Positions 1 to 11,765 of a stretch of 64,000 nucleotides of DNA are shown here, in pieces. A program made the position numbers and the translations under genes. Below the pieces are notes generated by a model. The model saw only the letters and a list, made by a program, of their open reading frames with translations, did no database searches and was not told the origin of the DNA. Numbering within the stretch: the first letter of the stretch is position 1; each line of letters opens with the position of its first letter. The stretch is from Cephalopachus bancanus (Eukaryota > Chordata > Mammalia > Primates > Tarsiidae), in the NCBI GenBank assembly GCA_027257055.1, contig JAPVLO010000400.1:496001-560000 (forward strand). The letters are read 5' to 3'.

Positions 1-1014
1 ATCACTGTATCTAATGTCATACTTTAAAGTCTTTATTTGTATCAATCACAATGTGTAATTCATAGTTTTTTCATTGTTTTGTTTTTAGCTGTTTGGGGCC
101 TCTTAAACAATCTGGTTTTCTACTTAGAATCTTTTTCTTAGAGAAAGTTTTAACCTCATGCACTTGAAGGTTTGAACTTGGTCTTTTATTTGCTTTCATT
201 TTGGGTCATAAGGCTTTTTGAAGTAGACTCAAACAAATTTCTTGGATCTTGAGAAACCTTTGATTTTAAAAGGTTTAAAAAGCTGTTTAATAGCTGTACT
301 TAGGAACACTGCATGCTATTCTATGGGAGTTCTTCTAATCTTCCGTTCACTGGTATTTGCTTTATCAATCCTGTATGTTTTGGGAGAGGACAGAAGGTAT
401 GGGATGTGTTCACAATACAATGAATGGAACGAGCTGTTCTTGGTTTAACCATGAAATGAAAGCTTGTGCTTCCTTGAAAAGTTTTTTGCACTAAATGAGG
501 GCATTCGTTACTTCCATGGCTATTACCTGCCAGAGTTGATCAACAAATGCTCGGTGAATACTGAGCAGGAAGTAAGTGGCCCAGGTGCCATTGTCTTCGC
601 TGCAATCTTGAGGACCCGGGATTAGAAAAGCATTTGAGGTTTATAGATCCTTTTTTCACATTAGATTGGAGTAATGGGGAGATAAGCAAAGGACTATTAG
701 CTAAATTTCCATGGGAATAAATGAAAATTGAAGACGCATTTGTAAAGGATCTGATGAGTTCTGCCTGTGTGTCCTTCAAAACTGTCTTGTCGTTACTGCT
801 GGGTTCAGGGCCATAAGAGATGCTGAGTCTGTCTTTCGGATTAACGTAAGAATTTCCTAGCTGATCTTGCCAACTTCAGGTTCATAACACTGCCCAAATG
901 TAAATGTGATTCTATTACACCCTCTTTAGAGCTTTTCAAAGTTTTCCTATGGTTTGCATGGGAAGAATACAAATGAGTTGGCAAGACCTCTGAAGCTAGC
1001 ATCGTTTGGTCCCT
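1..1014. other. AT-rich unique sequence, nothing recognised
   Basis: I see no repeat family, splice-flanked exon or coding-like frame here. The short open frames are under 80 codons and have no motif. It reads as old intergenic or intronic DNA. Confidence 0.5.
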
Positions 1015-1325
1015 GGCCACTTATCTGGCCAGGCCTCTAAGCATTCCTCATTGCCCATTCCATTCCAGCAACACAGTGCTGCATGGAAGCTAGTTTTAAT
1101 TCCATGTGTACATATCTATCTAAAAGACTCCCTTAGCTACCCCTGTAACCCATTAGTAAACTCGTATTTATTCTTCAAGACCCAGTTCAAGCATTATTTT
1201 TATGACATTTCCCCTGACCACAACCCTCTCCCAACTGAATTAATAGTCCCCTCCATGCTAACATAGCTCTATGTTCATACTTCTATTCCAGCACTTATCA
1301 CATAATGTTACTATTTTTTTCCCAC
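1015..1325 (+). repeat. L2 LINE fragment
   Basis: The segment around 1160-1310 follows the L2 3' region: a TTCAAGACCCAGTTCAAG-type core, then the 'ccctgacc' stretch and 'agcacttatcacat'. It is a diverged, non-functional fragment of a LINE that died out early in mammalian history. The left boundary is approximate. Confidence 0.7.
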
Positions 1326-1374
1326 ATGCTAGTGGATTGATTACAAAACAAAGTCAAACAAAATACTGACTCTT

Positions 1375-1683
1375 GCTGGGCTTGATGGCTCAGCCTGTAA
1401 TCCTGCACCTTTGGGAGGCTGAGGTGAGTGGATTGCCTGAGCCCGCGGGTTCAAGACCCGCTTGGGCAGGCGAGACCTCATCTCTACAATAAATCAAAAA
1501 ATTAGCTGGGCGTGGTAGCGCGCGCCTGTAATTCCAGCTACTCGGAAGGCTGAGGCGGAAGGATCGCCAGAGCCCAGCAGGTCGAGGCTGCGGTGGCCGG
1601 GAGCGGCCACTGCACTCCAGTCTGGGCGACAGAGTGAGACTCCAACTCAAAAAAAAAAAAAAGAGACTCCAACTAAAAAAAGA
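1375..1683 (+). mobile_element. Alu element, lineage-specific dimer
   Basis: Complete 7SL-derived dimer. It shows the Pol III box A region (GGCTCAGCCTG), a box B-like GGTTCAAGACC, the CAATAAATC linker, the right arm and an A-rich tail. The tail is unusual: it is interrupted by a second copy of GAGACTCCAACT. Non-autonomous SINE mobilised by L1. It carries the variant bases shared by most Alus in this window. Confidence 0.95.
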
Positions 1684-1704
1684 AAATGTCAATTCTTAGG
1701 CTGT

Positions 1705-1785
1705 ACTCTTGCAGATTCTAATGTAGTGGGTCTGGGGTAGGACCCAGTAGGCACACCTGCTTGAGAATCACTGTGAGCTCTGGGT
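1705..1785 (-). repeat. MER5A-like hAT (Charlie) fragment
   Basis: The core 'gtgggtctggggtaggaccc' followed by 'gagaatcactgtg' resembles the MER5A family of non-autonomous hAT-Charlie elements. Only a short piece remains, with no terminal repeats visible. Confidence 0.5.
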
Positions 1786-1861
1786 AGACCAGGACCAGAC
1801 CTTGTTTATTTTTGGCCCCTTGTCCTTAGCAGAGTAGCACTTGATAGACTCCTAGTCAATG

Positions 1862-1938
1862 TAGAAAGGAAGAAAGAGTGGGGGAAGGGGAGGAAGGAAG
1901 GGAGAAAGGGAGGGAGGGAGGGAAGGAGAAAATGAAAG
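1862..1938. repeat. Purine-rich GGAA/GGGA low-complexity tract
   Basis: An imperfect run of GGAA, GGGA and GAAA units on the plus strand. It is likely a decayed microsatellite. Confidence 0.85.
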
Positions 1939-3264
1939 CGAGAGTATGAGTTCTAGGCTTCATGGAAGAATCTTAGTGCAGGGAGTTCTGTGATAAGAAG
2001 CCTCCTGGTTTAGCTATAAGGATCAGCCAGGTCTATCTCCCAAGAAGGTCTGAACCAGAAGACAGATATACTTAGGCATGCTGGTATCCGGTGAGTGTGT
2101 GGGCACAGTCAGGCCATGAAAGTAACTCATGGTCTCCTAGTTGTGGTATAAACACCCATCCGAATCACCCATAGAAAATAAATCCAGTTTGGCCTGCAGT
2201 ACATCACCTTCTGTGGTTGTCCATCACCCAGCTTAAAAGAACTTCTACTTTTGTAAGTGGAAGGCTAGCCAAGTATTCCCATTCTCAAAGCAATCTTTTG
2301 GCAGTAAGGTGGTCCCTATTCCACTCTGAAGAACACATGAAACACCTCATGGTTCCATTGATCAGCCCTGCCCCAAGCCCAGAGCTACCACCAGGCTGAT
2401 TTGCTCTGACAGCAGATCTGTGCAGAGCTGGCACCTTGTAGGATAGAATTGGGTGGAGAAGATTCCAGGGTGTGAGTTCCACAGAGCTCCCATCTCTGGA
2501 GGAGATTTCCGGCCACAGGGATAGTGTTATCATTTTTCTCTGTGTTGAATGCCAGGGTTGGGGCTAAGTACTATGTAAAATCAGCCCCACCAGGGCTGCC
2601 AGACGGGTTCAAAAACAGGTGTCTCCCAACTACTGGGGATAATTCTTTTTCACTCCTGGTTTTTACAATCATTGGAAAACAGACCTCAAGATTTTAGCAG
2701 CCAAGATGCCTGGTGTAACGAGCCTGCCCAGAGGTGTCTGGAATCACTAACAACTGTGGATTTTTGTTTTTCAGTCTATGCCCTAGTTGTAGAAGGAAAA
2801 CTCATTGTGAAGGGCCCTGCATTTCAAGCTCAGAGCACGATATAAGGAAGAATTATGATTGCAGCAACCACAGCACAGTTCCATTTTGGGGCTCTGCCAG
2901 AGTTCCCATAAAGCCCTCCTTCATCTGGAGTCCCCACCATGCGCTCTTTGTAATCAATTTAAGAGGCTTTTATGAGATGCCAGAGCACGTTACTTAAAGC
3001 ATTCCCATTTATTTTGCCTTACTTTAGGTTTTTATTTCATAGAATTTGAATTAAATCCATTTGGCAATGCTTTACAGTGGAAGGAGGCGAGGCAGGGGTC
3101 CATCAGGAAGAGAAAAGGTATTTTTTATGTGGCCAGGTGGCTTAGACCCCAGCAGAGGGAACAGAGATGGAGGCACCACAGGGAAGGGACACACACCAGC
3201 CCTACCCTCAACTGGCGAGACATGAAAAGTTCCTCATGCTTCCCTAGGGCTCCTTTCCCTCCTG
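1939..3264. other. Mostly unique sequence
   Basis: No gene is recognised. A segment at about 2370-2520 shares ordered words with about 3935-4030 ('agcccagagc', 'caggctgatt', 'gatctg'), so both may derive from one unnamed old repeat. The rest shows no repeat signature that I can name. Confidence 0.45.
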
Positions 3265-3570
3265 CAATATTTGGTCATTTTTCTCTGCCCTCTGTTGCTC
3301 TATGCAAAGGCCTTCCATGACAAAATTTGCCTTCAGAATAAAGCCCAAAGTCCGCATTGTGACATTTTTTTATCACCTAAGATTTGCCCTCAATCTGCCT
3401 CTACCACTTGCTTAAGCTCTTTCCTTCTCTTGCTTTTTGTTTTCCAGCTAAACATGAAGTACTTCCTGTTGATGTCTCCTACTCACCAGCTTTCAAATCC
3501 CACCTCATGTTCAAGGCCCAGGCAAATGTCAACTCAGCCTTAACATTTCCCTTAATCCTTCTGGAAGGAA
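3265..3570 (+). repeat. L2 LINE fragment
   Basis: The stretch ending in 'ttcaaggcccaggcaaatgtc' with pyrimidine-rich flanks matches the L2 region that reads 'ttcaaggcccagctcaaatgtc'. Diverged and non-coding. Confidence 0.6.
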
Positions 3571-3879
3571 GTAGTTGGTTCCTCCTCTGAATCCTATGGC
3601 ATTTTTTTTTTTTTGTACTCATGACAATTTTAACTTTTTATCTTGATTTCTGCAGCAAATGCCTTTGTTTTCCAAAATTATGTTAGAACCACAGTTGCCT
3701 GGATATTTTATCTCTGAACCACACTCACCACCTAGTCCAATGACTCAAACATCAGAGGGACTCAATACGTTACCTGTTGAAGGGCTGTCTGCCAGCTCCA
3801 GTAAGCAAGTTCAGAATTAGGAAACATTTGCCACTTATCTATAAATGGGGCTAAAGTGCTTTTTAGAGGCTTTTTTGAG

Positions 3880-4400
3880 TCGCAGCTACTCACAGACCTG
3901 GTGATCACATGGATCCACTTCGTCAGCTTACTCTAAGCCCAGAGCCACGTCAGGCTGATTCATTCTGACATTAAGGATCTGCTTGAACCTAAGGTGCGCC
4001 CTGAGTGGAGAATTCTTGACCTGAAGGGTCACAACCTCCTGGCTGAGCAACTGCCCAAATATCTGCTGACTCTATCCTTCTGCTATTTCCTGCTGAGCTG
4101 GGAGGTCCCTGGCCACGGACCTCCTTTGAGAGGGTTTCAACAAATCCCTTGACTCCAAGACTGCCTGAGGTAAGATCACACCAATTGCTGATAGCCAAAA
4201 AACAACTTTGTAATCACTCCCTCTTCTGATTTGTCCTTTTATCTTTAAAAGCTAGAACTCATCTTTTGTTCTCTGAAACACTTTCCAAGGTGACTTGAAA
4301 ACATTTCCCAGCCTGGAGTCACTCAAATTTGGTTCAAATAAACTCATCATTGTTCAAGTTGGGTCTCAGTTTCTTTCCAAGTCCACAGGACTCTGAGACA
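3880..4400 (+). repeat. Possible solitary LTR or old interspersed repeat
   Basis: This block shares words with about 2370-2520. Its 3' part carries an AATAAA followed by 'gttgggtctcagtttctttcc', an arrangement seen at the R/U5 region of retroviral-type LTRs. No clear TG...CA ends or flanking duplication were found, so the LTR call is tentative. Confidence 0.35.
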
Positions 4401-4988
4401 GGGTTGAGACTGTCTTCTGGCATCCCACCTTGGTTGGACATAGCCACACGCTTCACATCTGGTTCTTTCTCCTAAGCCACCAGCAGGTCTCTTCACCCAG
4501 ATCTCCTCATCCCTCACTCTACTATGTGACCTTTTGGCTGTAGCTCTTGCAACCAGTGGGTAAGTGCACTGTTTCTATTTTTTCTTAGTTTGAATTTCTG
4601 AGCTAAAAGAAAAAAATGTGATGGGTCTAGCCCTTATCTGTAAGCCAGATAGCTATGGTACTTGGGTCAGGTGCCTTCCTTTGGTTGAGTTAGCAGAGAC
4701 CAGGAAGTAGGGGCAGGTGTGTACCCATGGGTGTGTGTGCTGTGGGAGCTGTTGTCAGGCAGGCATCACCACAGACACCTTCAACACTATCAATGCCTGC
4801 CCTTGGCTGTGACCTAGTTGCTAGGGAAGGGTGAGGAAGAAAGGCACTCTGCTCTCCAGTCAGAACAGCAAGAGAAACCCAGTGATCAGAGGAGATGGTG
4901 GCACATCTCCCCAGATGCCCATCTCACACTGTGGATGAGAGCTGGGGGGAAATGTAATAATTGCAAGTGAGTCCGGATTTGTTGGTGC
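4401..4988. other. Unique sequence, nothing recognised
   Basis: No repeat family, RNA gene or coding-like frame is seen between the LTR-like block and the next LTR. Confidence 0.45.
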
Positions 4989-5697
4989 TGTTGTCTGAAT
5001 GTTGGTGTGTTCCCCCAAAATAAGTTGAAATCGAATCCCCAATGTGTTGATATTAAGAGGTGGGGCTCTGGGAGGTGACTAGTTCATGAGGGTGGAGACC
5101 TCATGAATGGATTTCTTCATAAAAGAAGCTTGAGGAAATCTTTTAGCTCCTTCCACCACATGAGGACATATAGAAGGTACCATCTATGAGAAAAAGGCCT
5201 TCACCAGACACCAGATCTGCTGGCGCCTTGATCCTGAACTTCCCAGACTCCAGAACTGTGAGATATACATTTTTGTTGTTTCTAGAGTACCCAGTCATTA
5301 TACCCCTAAAGATATTGAAATAAAAATGTTAAAAATTAAAAATAAAGGCTAGGCTTGGTGGCTCAGCCTGTAATCCCAGTGCTTTGGGAGGCCGAGGTAA
5401 GTGGATTGCCTGAGCCCACCGGTTCGAGACCCGCCTGGGTAACTTGGCGAGACCTCATCTCTACAATAAATCAAAAATTAACTGGGCGTGGTAGCGCCTG
5501 TAGTTCCAGCTACTTGGAAGGCTGAGGCGGAAGGATCGCTGGAGCCCATCAGGTTGAGGCTGCCGTGGCCAAGAACTACCACTGCACTCCAGTCTGGGTG
5601 ACAGAGTGAGACTCCAACTCAAAAAAAAAAATTAAAAATTAAAATAAACTACCCAGTCTAAGGTATTTTGTTATAGCAGCCCAAATGGACTAAGGCA
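4989..5697 (+). mobile_element. MaLR-type solitary LTR, split by an Alu
   Basis: Starts 'tgttgtctgaatg' and ends 'ggactaaggca'. It has the internal run typical of MST/MLT-type LTRs: 'ggtggggctctgggaggtgact', 'atgaggacatat', 'cttgatcctgaacttccca', 'ccagaactgtgag', and 'tattttgttatagcagccc' near the end. No internal proviral sequence is present. An Alu sits inside it at 5347-5631. Confidence 0.8.
5347..5631 (+). mobile_element. Alu element nested in LTR
   Basis: Full-length copy of the window's main Alu lineage. The AT-rich duplication around AAAAATTAAAA(A)TAAA lies just before and after it. The LTR resumes at 'ctacccagtc', showing the Alu is the younger insertion. Confidence 0.95.
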
Positions 5698-5717
5698 GTT
5701 GAAAACTAAAAACAGAT

Positions 5718-5719
5718 AC

Positions 5720-5769
<50 letters not shown>

Positions 5770-5776
5770 TAGACGA
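5718..5776. repeat. (AG)n microsatellite ending in (ACAG/AGAT)
   Basis: More than 15 AG units, then ACAGACAGACAGATAGA. It lies about 20 bp beyond the LTR end. Confidence 0.95.
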
Positions 5777-6324
5777 AAAAAGAGTTTTAAACACTTTAAT
5801 TAGCAGCTGAAGCCAGAGATTAGTCTTCCAAAATAGATGATAACTTTCTATATTTTAGATTCATATTCTATCCTGGGCCTTCATGTTTATGACATTCGAG
5901 ATTTGATTTTGAATACTTAAAAAGAAAAAAAAGCTCAAAAGACATTGCTTGATTCACGCCTAAGACCCGGCAGTTTCTGGGGTCTATTTCAAGTTTTGCC
6001 TCTAAAAGAGGCTAATGTTCATTCAATTCTTACCTAACAAGCTCTCCATTCTCAGTGGCTCTTGTGCCTTTCTCATCACAGATGGAGAGGCATGATTAGT
6101 TGTTCAATCTGGTGACCACAAGCACTAGTTATTTCTTTGAGCAGATTCAAGCAATCGCCCCCATGTATCTTTGAGAGACGAGGCTGCTAAGATCTGATTA
6201 CAGGGTGCTAATGATCACGGGTGGCCTAGTGCCCTCCTCCCCCATTTCCCTCCTCCTGCTGCCTCTTTCCCTCTCCCTTCAGGAATGCTCTGGTTGAGAA
6301 GACAAAGCCAATCGTGATTATGAG
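5777..6324. other. Unique sequence
   Basis: Nothing recognised. A pyrimidine-rich tract at about 6236-6280 has no clear role. Confidence 0.45.
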
Positions 6325-6530
6325 AGCCAACATCTATTGAATGCTTAATCCACGCCAGGCACCCTCATAAGCACGTTCCATAATTACTTCATTTAATCCT
6401 CATGACAGCCCCATGAGGCAGGCACCATCCATATCTCTGTTTTACAGAGGGGACTCTGAGGCAGAGAGCAGTTCGGTAACTTGCCCAAGATTACAGTCCT
6501 GGTAGGAGGATGGGACCCTGGGAGGCCACC
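6325..6530 (-). repeat. MIR SINE, reverse orientation
   Basis: The series 'tattgaatgctt', 'gccaggcacc', 'catttaatcctcatgac', 'ttttacagagggg', 'ctgaggcagagag' and 'taacttgcccaag' is the MIR consensus read on the complementary strand. It is an ancient tRNA-derived SINE with no activity. Confidence 0.8.
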
Positions 6531-6674
6531 CCAGAGTTCCTCAGTCTCCACAAGGCTCCTCTTTGTGTCTTTCATGCTCTCCTCTCAATTCAGGCTGGGG
6601 AATGCAGTGAGGGGACAGGAAGGAAGGCATCAAGTGATAAAGCCAGGGCATTTGGCAGTACCAGGCTTGACAAA

Positions 6675-6830
6675 ACTCAATAGGTAGGTGACATGAAGCA
6701 AGTTACAGAACCTGTTTCCTCATGTGCAAAGGGAGAATAATAATAACGATATCTCTCTCATTGTTGAGAGGGTTAACTCATGCCTGGAACAGAGGAACAG
6801 TTCAACTACTGAAAGCATGACTATCATGTT
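6675..6830 (+). repeat. MIR-like fragment
   Basis: 'cctgtttcctcatgtgcaaagg' followed by 'gaataataataacgat' resembles the MIR middle. Highly diverged. Confidence 0.5.
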
Positions 6831-7029
6831 ATCAAATACTTCATTCTAGGGCTCTACCGTGGCCCATCCCAGAAGGGTCTTGCTGCCTGGGCCAGCTATT
6901 ATACTAGGAAACAAGCACTACACTATTGTTTTGATTGTTAGGGCTTCCTGAATTTTCTCTTCCATAGAGATGCACAACTCTTTGACAAGAGGAAAGCTTT
7001 CTAAAGATGAAATTTCTGGATTCACAACA

Positions 7030-7220
7030 ACAAGGTGACAAAATGCTCTTAGGTTGTGGCACATAGTATTCATTTGTTTAGTTTGCACAACAATTTCTGA
7101 GATCATAGATGCTATTATCTTCATTTTACAAATGGGGAGATGGAGACACTTGCCCAATACAAAACTGGGTGAGTGGCAGAGCCAACATTCACACCTGGGC
7201 ATGGGCCAACAACTGCATCA
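7030..7220 (-). repeat. MIR SINE, reverse orientation
   Basis: 'gctattatcttcattttac' followed by 'aaatggggagatggagaca', 'cttgcccaata' and 'gagtggcagagccaacattcaca' follow the reversed MIR core. Confidence 0.75.
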
Positions 7221-7730
7221 CCTCTTAGCACACTGAGTTGTGACAAAAACAGTGGGGAAGCAGGGGAATGTATGCCAAAGGGCCCTGTGTTTAATCTGTG
7301 GGTCCCCATCTTTGTGGGCTTGTCTCAGTTAAGCAATCCTGACACCTCCTGCTCCCCAGCTGCAGTGAGGCTCAGTTCATCCTGCCCCTCAGTGTCCCTC
7401 CTACGTGTCACGCCCACAGCACACAGGAAAAAAAAAATGGCAGAGGGAATAAAAATGCCCTTGGTGTACCCTGGAAGATTGAAACCTCAGAGTTAATCTC
7501 ACTCTAACACCAAGACAACAGAAATGCGTGACTATTGTGGGCTACTTATTTTGTCAAGTGATTTTTAATTTAATATTATTTTCTATATACTGTCTTGGGA
7601 GAAATTCCATATGCTGCTTCTCTGCCCCATGAATGGATGTCTTCAGACCTCTATCATGCCCCATTTTTATTTTCACTGTTTATGCTTTAAAATCATTTTT
7701 TCCCCACTTTATTTTTTCCTGGGGCTTATA
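7221..7730. other. Unique sequence
   Basis: No gene, RNA or repeat recognised between the MIR and the next Alu. Confidence 0.4.
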
Positions 7731-7746
7731 TAAAGTTTCCCAGCCT

Positions 7747-7995
7747 TGAGCTGGGCTCAGTGGCTCAGCCTGTAATCCCGCGCCTTTGGGAGGCTGAGGT
7801 GAGTGGATTACGTGAGCCCGCGGGTTCGAGACCCACCTGGGCAACTTGGCGAGACTTCATCTCTACAATAAATCAAAAAAAAAGTTAGCCAGGCGTGGTA
7901 GCGCACGCCTGTAGTTCCAGCTACTTGGAAGGCTGGGGCGGAAGGATCTGGGCGACAGAGTGAAACTCCAACTCAAAAAAAAATAAAATAAAATA
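7747..7995 (+). mobile_element. Alu element with internal deletion in right arm
   Basis: Flanked by exact 15-bp duplications AAAGTTTCCCAGCCT at 7732-7746 and 7996-8010. The right arm jumps from GGAAGGAT straight to CTGGGCGACAGAG, losing about 55 bp that includes the usual GTCGAGGCTG segment. The exact duplications show a single insertion event. Confidence 0.95.
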
Positions 7996-8010
7996 AAAGT
8001 TTCCCAGCCT

Positions 8011-10269
8011 CAACGATCTCCTCTCGGGGTCAGTATTAGAATTTACACCTGAGTTCCAGCCTGACTGACTGACATCTGCTGTGAAATTTCTCACCTCCTT
8101 ACAGCCAGCTCTGTTGACAGAGGAAGACAAAAGTGAGGGGACTTACCCTTTGAAGTCTGGTCACATTCTGTGTCCCGTGTTCACTGCCTTTTAGTTAGAT
8201 AGATAAGTGCTTTTCAAAAGAAATCTTGAATCATTATTTCCATCCCCCCAAAAGAATTAAGCTTTATCAAATTCACATAGTTTTTACTCTTTCAATGGAA
8301 AGATCCTTGGTGGCCTTTGCCCTGGGTATTGCAAGCTGGAATAATTCCATTTCACACATAATCTAACTGAAGATAGGTGACCCTCAGCCAATCAAACTTG
8401 AGGGCTTCCCCTGCCTCTGCCCTACCCTGCCTGGAAAGCACGTTGAACATTGCAGATGATAGGAGAACTTTGCACTTTTAAAGAGGGGGAAGGAAAGCAG
8501 AGGAAGGAAAGCAGGGGCCTCCCATCCCAGAATCTTTAACTAATTCTTTACTCAACAGTTAGTGAGCCCCTATTCTATATGCCAGGCTCTGAGCTAGAAA
8601 TGCTAAAGAGACTCTAGTAAGGTTCTAGGAGAGAAATAAATCACATTCCTATCTTCATTCTCTGAGTTCAAAACCAGTAGATTCAAGAGACTGACAGATG
8701 GAGGTAAAAATACCAGCTTTATTATTGGTCAAAGCTGGATTGAAGGATGTGGCTTAGCCGCTTGCTCCACCTCCTATTCTTTTACAAACTTGTCTACCTG
8801 TGACTGCAGAGCTCGACCGCCATGGCCTCCCCAAAAGGACAGGGCTGGGGTGTGCCCAGGGAGCTTGCTGTGAGGCTGAGAGCTGGTAAGCATACCCTGG
8901 CTCCTCCATGGGCAGCCAGATCTGAAAGAGGGCAGAAGGGAAGAGCCTTGTGTATCAAGCATCTCAGCTCAGCGGTTAGATACGCCAGTTACTCTTTTGC
9001 AAAGAAGGGATGAGTAGGGGGTGGGGGGTGGAGGGTTGGGAAAAGCCAAGAATGTCGTTCTGGTTGAAGCCCCTCCACCTGGAAACACAGGAAAATAGAG
9101 ATGTCCCCTGTCAAATATGCCCCCTCCTCCCATGAAGGGGACAGCCCAGCAGGGAGACAGGAAAAGACTTACAAAGAAATACCGTAATTGCTTCCCAGAG
9201 CAGGTGTCTGGGCTAAGGCCAGAGGACAAGTAGGGCCCCTGCTGCTGGACAAACTGCAGAAGGATTGGGATGCACCAAGGCCCAGAGCTGCAACAGTCTG
9301 AGCTAGAGAGGCAAGCACAAGAGAGGGGTGCTCAGGCAGATAGGGACCCAGATGATGTTCATCCCTCTGGCCCTCTGAAGAACAGCTTCCTCCTACTTCC
9401 ATCTCTTTTGTGGTCAGAGAATAAGGAATTGAACGCAGAACCCAGGAGGCAGACGCACTACAGAGCAGAGAATGTCTTGCTCTTTGCCTACCACAGTGCC
9501 TGGTACAAGCGTGTATTCAGCAAAGATCTGTTCTTTGGATTCACATCCTGATGCTTTGCTGCTGTCTGCCCCACCTGCAGCAGGCCACTTTTGCTTTATG
9601 CCTGTTTCTTTTAACCATGGAGACCCAGTCCGAGTCACCTTCTCACTTCCCCGTGCCTCTGCTGTGAGCTTTCCAGAATGATGTTTGTATAAGGCCTGGT
9701 GTTCTTGGAAGCGCAGCTCTTTGTAAATACAGAGTTTTATTATTAGAAGACATTGAATTTTAAAAATGTCAGTTCTGGCCTTTTCATCAGGACAGAGTAC
9801 AACTCAAGTCTGCAAACAATTGGCTCCTTCTTCATCAGATGCCTACACTGCAGGCCTTGGCTCTGTGCTAAGGTCATGACTTTGGGCAGTGCTCAAGGTC
9901 GCCCAGAGAGCCAGGCAGGTTCTTGTGAGGAATGGAGCCAGAACACTGCTGCCCAATTCCTGGGGAATGTTCAGGAATAAAATTCCCATGTGGCTTCTCA
10001 AGAGAAGGTAGAAATCTGTATTTTATATACAGTCTCCTGAATTTTAAATATTGAGCTCAAATTCAAAAACACGAAACAAACAAAAAAACGACTGGGAAGG
10101 TCAGATATAATCCCTCTGTGGTGAATCTGCTCTTAGCCACCTCCCCAGTCAACTGGCTTCTGAGCCACAGAAGGCAACTTGGCCCTGCTGTTGAGTTTCA
10201 GTAGTTGGACCCAATTGTGGGTCTCAAGGAGGTCAGCCCCACTCATCCTGAGGAGTCCAATGTCTGGTT
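8011..10269. other. Mostly unique sequence with small L2/MIR-like remnants
   Basis: Remnants of 'gtgagcccctattctatatgccaggctctgagct' type at about 8555-8600 suggest L2 or MIR. Another weak one lies at 9480-9550. A G-rich tract (TAGGGGGTGGGGGGTGGAGGG) is at about 9014-9036. I see no exon with convincing splice sites or a homologous protein. Confidence 0.45.
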
Positions 10270-10278
10270 GCACATGTT

Positions 10279-10584
10279 GTTTTCTTTTGTTTTGTTTTGT
10301 TTTTGAGTTGGAGTCTCACTCTGTCACCCAGACTGGAGTGCAGTGGCCGCTCCTGGCCACTGCAGTCTCGATCTGCTAGGCTCCAGCGATCCTTCCACCT
10401 CAGCCTTCTGCATAGCTGGAATTACAGGTATGTGCTACCATGTCTGGCTGATTTTTAAAAATTTACTGTAGAGATGAGATCTCACCAAATTGCCTGGGCA
10501 GGTCTCGAACCCACGGGCTCAGGCAATCCACTCACCTCAGCCTCCCAAAGCTCTGGGATTACAGGCTGAGCCACCGAACCCGGC
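10279..10584 (-). mobile_element. Alu element
   Basis: Reverse-oriented copy of the main lineage with a TTTTG-rich tail. Flanked by GCACATGTT at 10270-10278 and 10585-10593. Confidence 0.95.
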
Positions 10585-10724
10585 GCACATGTTATTTTTA
10601 ACTACTGGTCCTCGACATCTTCAGCTTGATGCCAACTTTTCCTTTCATGTTTCCAGCTGGACAGCTTGTCTTAATTAAGTTTTATGTCCCATAGTGTTGA
10701 TTCTTAGCCAGTTACGGAGGCTGT

Positions 10725-10935
10725 GGGGTAAGGTGCATAGAACAGAGCCTGTGCCATCAGATAGGCCTTGGTTCAAATTCTGATTCCATTGCCTGTGGGT
10801 TGTAGGATTTGGGCAAATCATTTAGCCTTTCTGGGCCTCACTTGCAAAAGAGAGATGGCTATAATCCCTATTTCAAAGGATAACTGCGAGCGATATTATA
10901 AGTAAAGCATTGAGCACCTGCCCTGGCACAGAGTA
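10725..10935 (+). repeat. MIR SINE
   Basis: 'ccttggttcaaattctgattcc', 'gggcaaatcatttagcctttctgggcctca', 'aaagcattgagcacctgccctggcacagagtaaa' follow the forward MIR consensus over most of its length. Confidence 0.8.
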
Positions 10936-11135
10936 AAGCCCCCCAAATAGGGTGCTTTCCCCATCCAAGCCTCCTGCTCCCCCCCACCACCACCACATAC
11001 AACCCCAAGGAATTTGGGAAGCCAGATGGGCAAGTCCTGGGGAAAGAAAAGGAAAAAGGAGACCAGAGTCAGCTAGCACTTTGGGCATGTCCTAAATTCT
11101 CAACAGGTTGCTGAGCTAAATAGAAAATAATTTGC

Positions 11136-11428
11136 AGCTGGGCTCGGTGACTCAGCCTGTAATCCCGCGCCTTTGGGAGGCTGAGGTGAGTGGATTGCCT
11201 GAGCCCGCGGGTTCGAGACCCGCCTGGGCAGCAAGACCTCATCTCTACAATAAATCAAAAAATCAGCCGGGCGTGGTAGCGCATGCCTGTAATTCCGGCT
11301 ACTCGGAAGGCTGAGGCAGAAGGATCGCCGGAGCCCAGCAGGTCGAGGCTGCGGTGGCCGGGAGCGGCCACTGCACTCCAGTCTGGGCAACAGAGTGAGA
11401 CTTCAACTCAAAAAAAAAAAAAAAAAAA
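11136..11428 (+). mobile_element. Alu element, short-linker subtype
   Basis: Flanked by exact 14-bp duplications AGAAAATAATTTGC at 11122-11135 and 11429-11442. It carries the CCTGGGCAGCAAGACC variant, which lacks the 'acttggc' segment of the other subtype. Near-consensus, so probably a recent insertion. Confidence 0.97.
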
Positions 11429-11574
11429 AGAAAATAATTTGCCACAGGCCTAACTGGCCTCCTTTACTGATTAGATCAAATTACTTTTTAGGACAAACTT
11501 TGGGGCATGGAGTATTTACCAGCAGCCCTGCTTGAGTAGACAGTGATTCCTCCTCTTGGATAGAGATTATTTCC

Positions 11575-11765
11575 TTTCCTCCTCCTGGGTATGTACAGAC
11601 TTGATGTTACTCTCTCCCATGACATTAATCTACCTCATTTTTCAGCTACCTGTGGACAGGTCTCTTTCTCACATCAGAATGTAAGCCAGTCACAGGTGGG
11701 ACTGAGGATGAGCAGAATCTGTGCCTCATTCATCCTTGTGTCTCTTCTCCATCAACTTGTCTGTG
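11575..11765 (+). repeat. L2 LINE 3' fragment
   Basis: 'agaatgtaagcc' followed by 'ctgtgcctcattcatccttgtgtctc' resembles the L2 3' end, which reads 'gaatgtaagctccatgagggcag ... ttgttcatccctgtatccc'. Diverged. Confidence 0.45.

Noticed and set aside
9014..9036. G-rich run that might form a G-quadruplex
   Set aside because: It has several G runs but irregular loops and no promoter context, so it is not reported as a feature of its own.
11205..11230. tRNA-like T-arm sequence GGTTCGAGACC
   Set aside because: It is box B of the Alu Pol III promoter, present in nearly every Alu here. No tRNA cloverleaf surrounds it.
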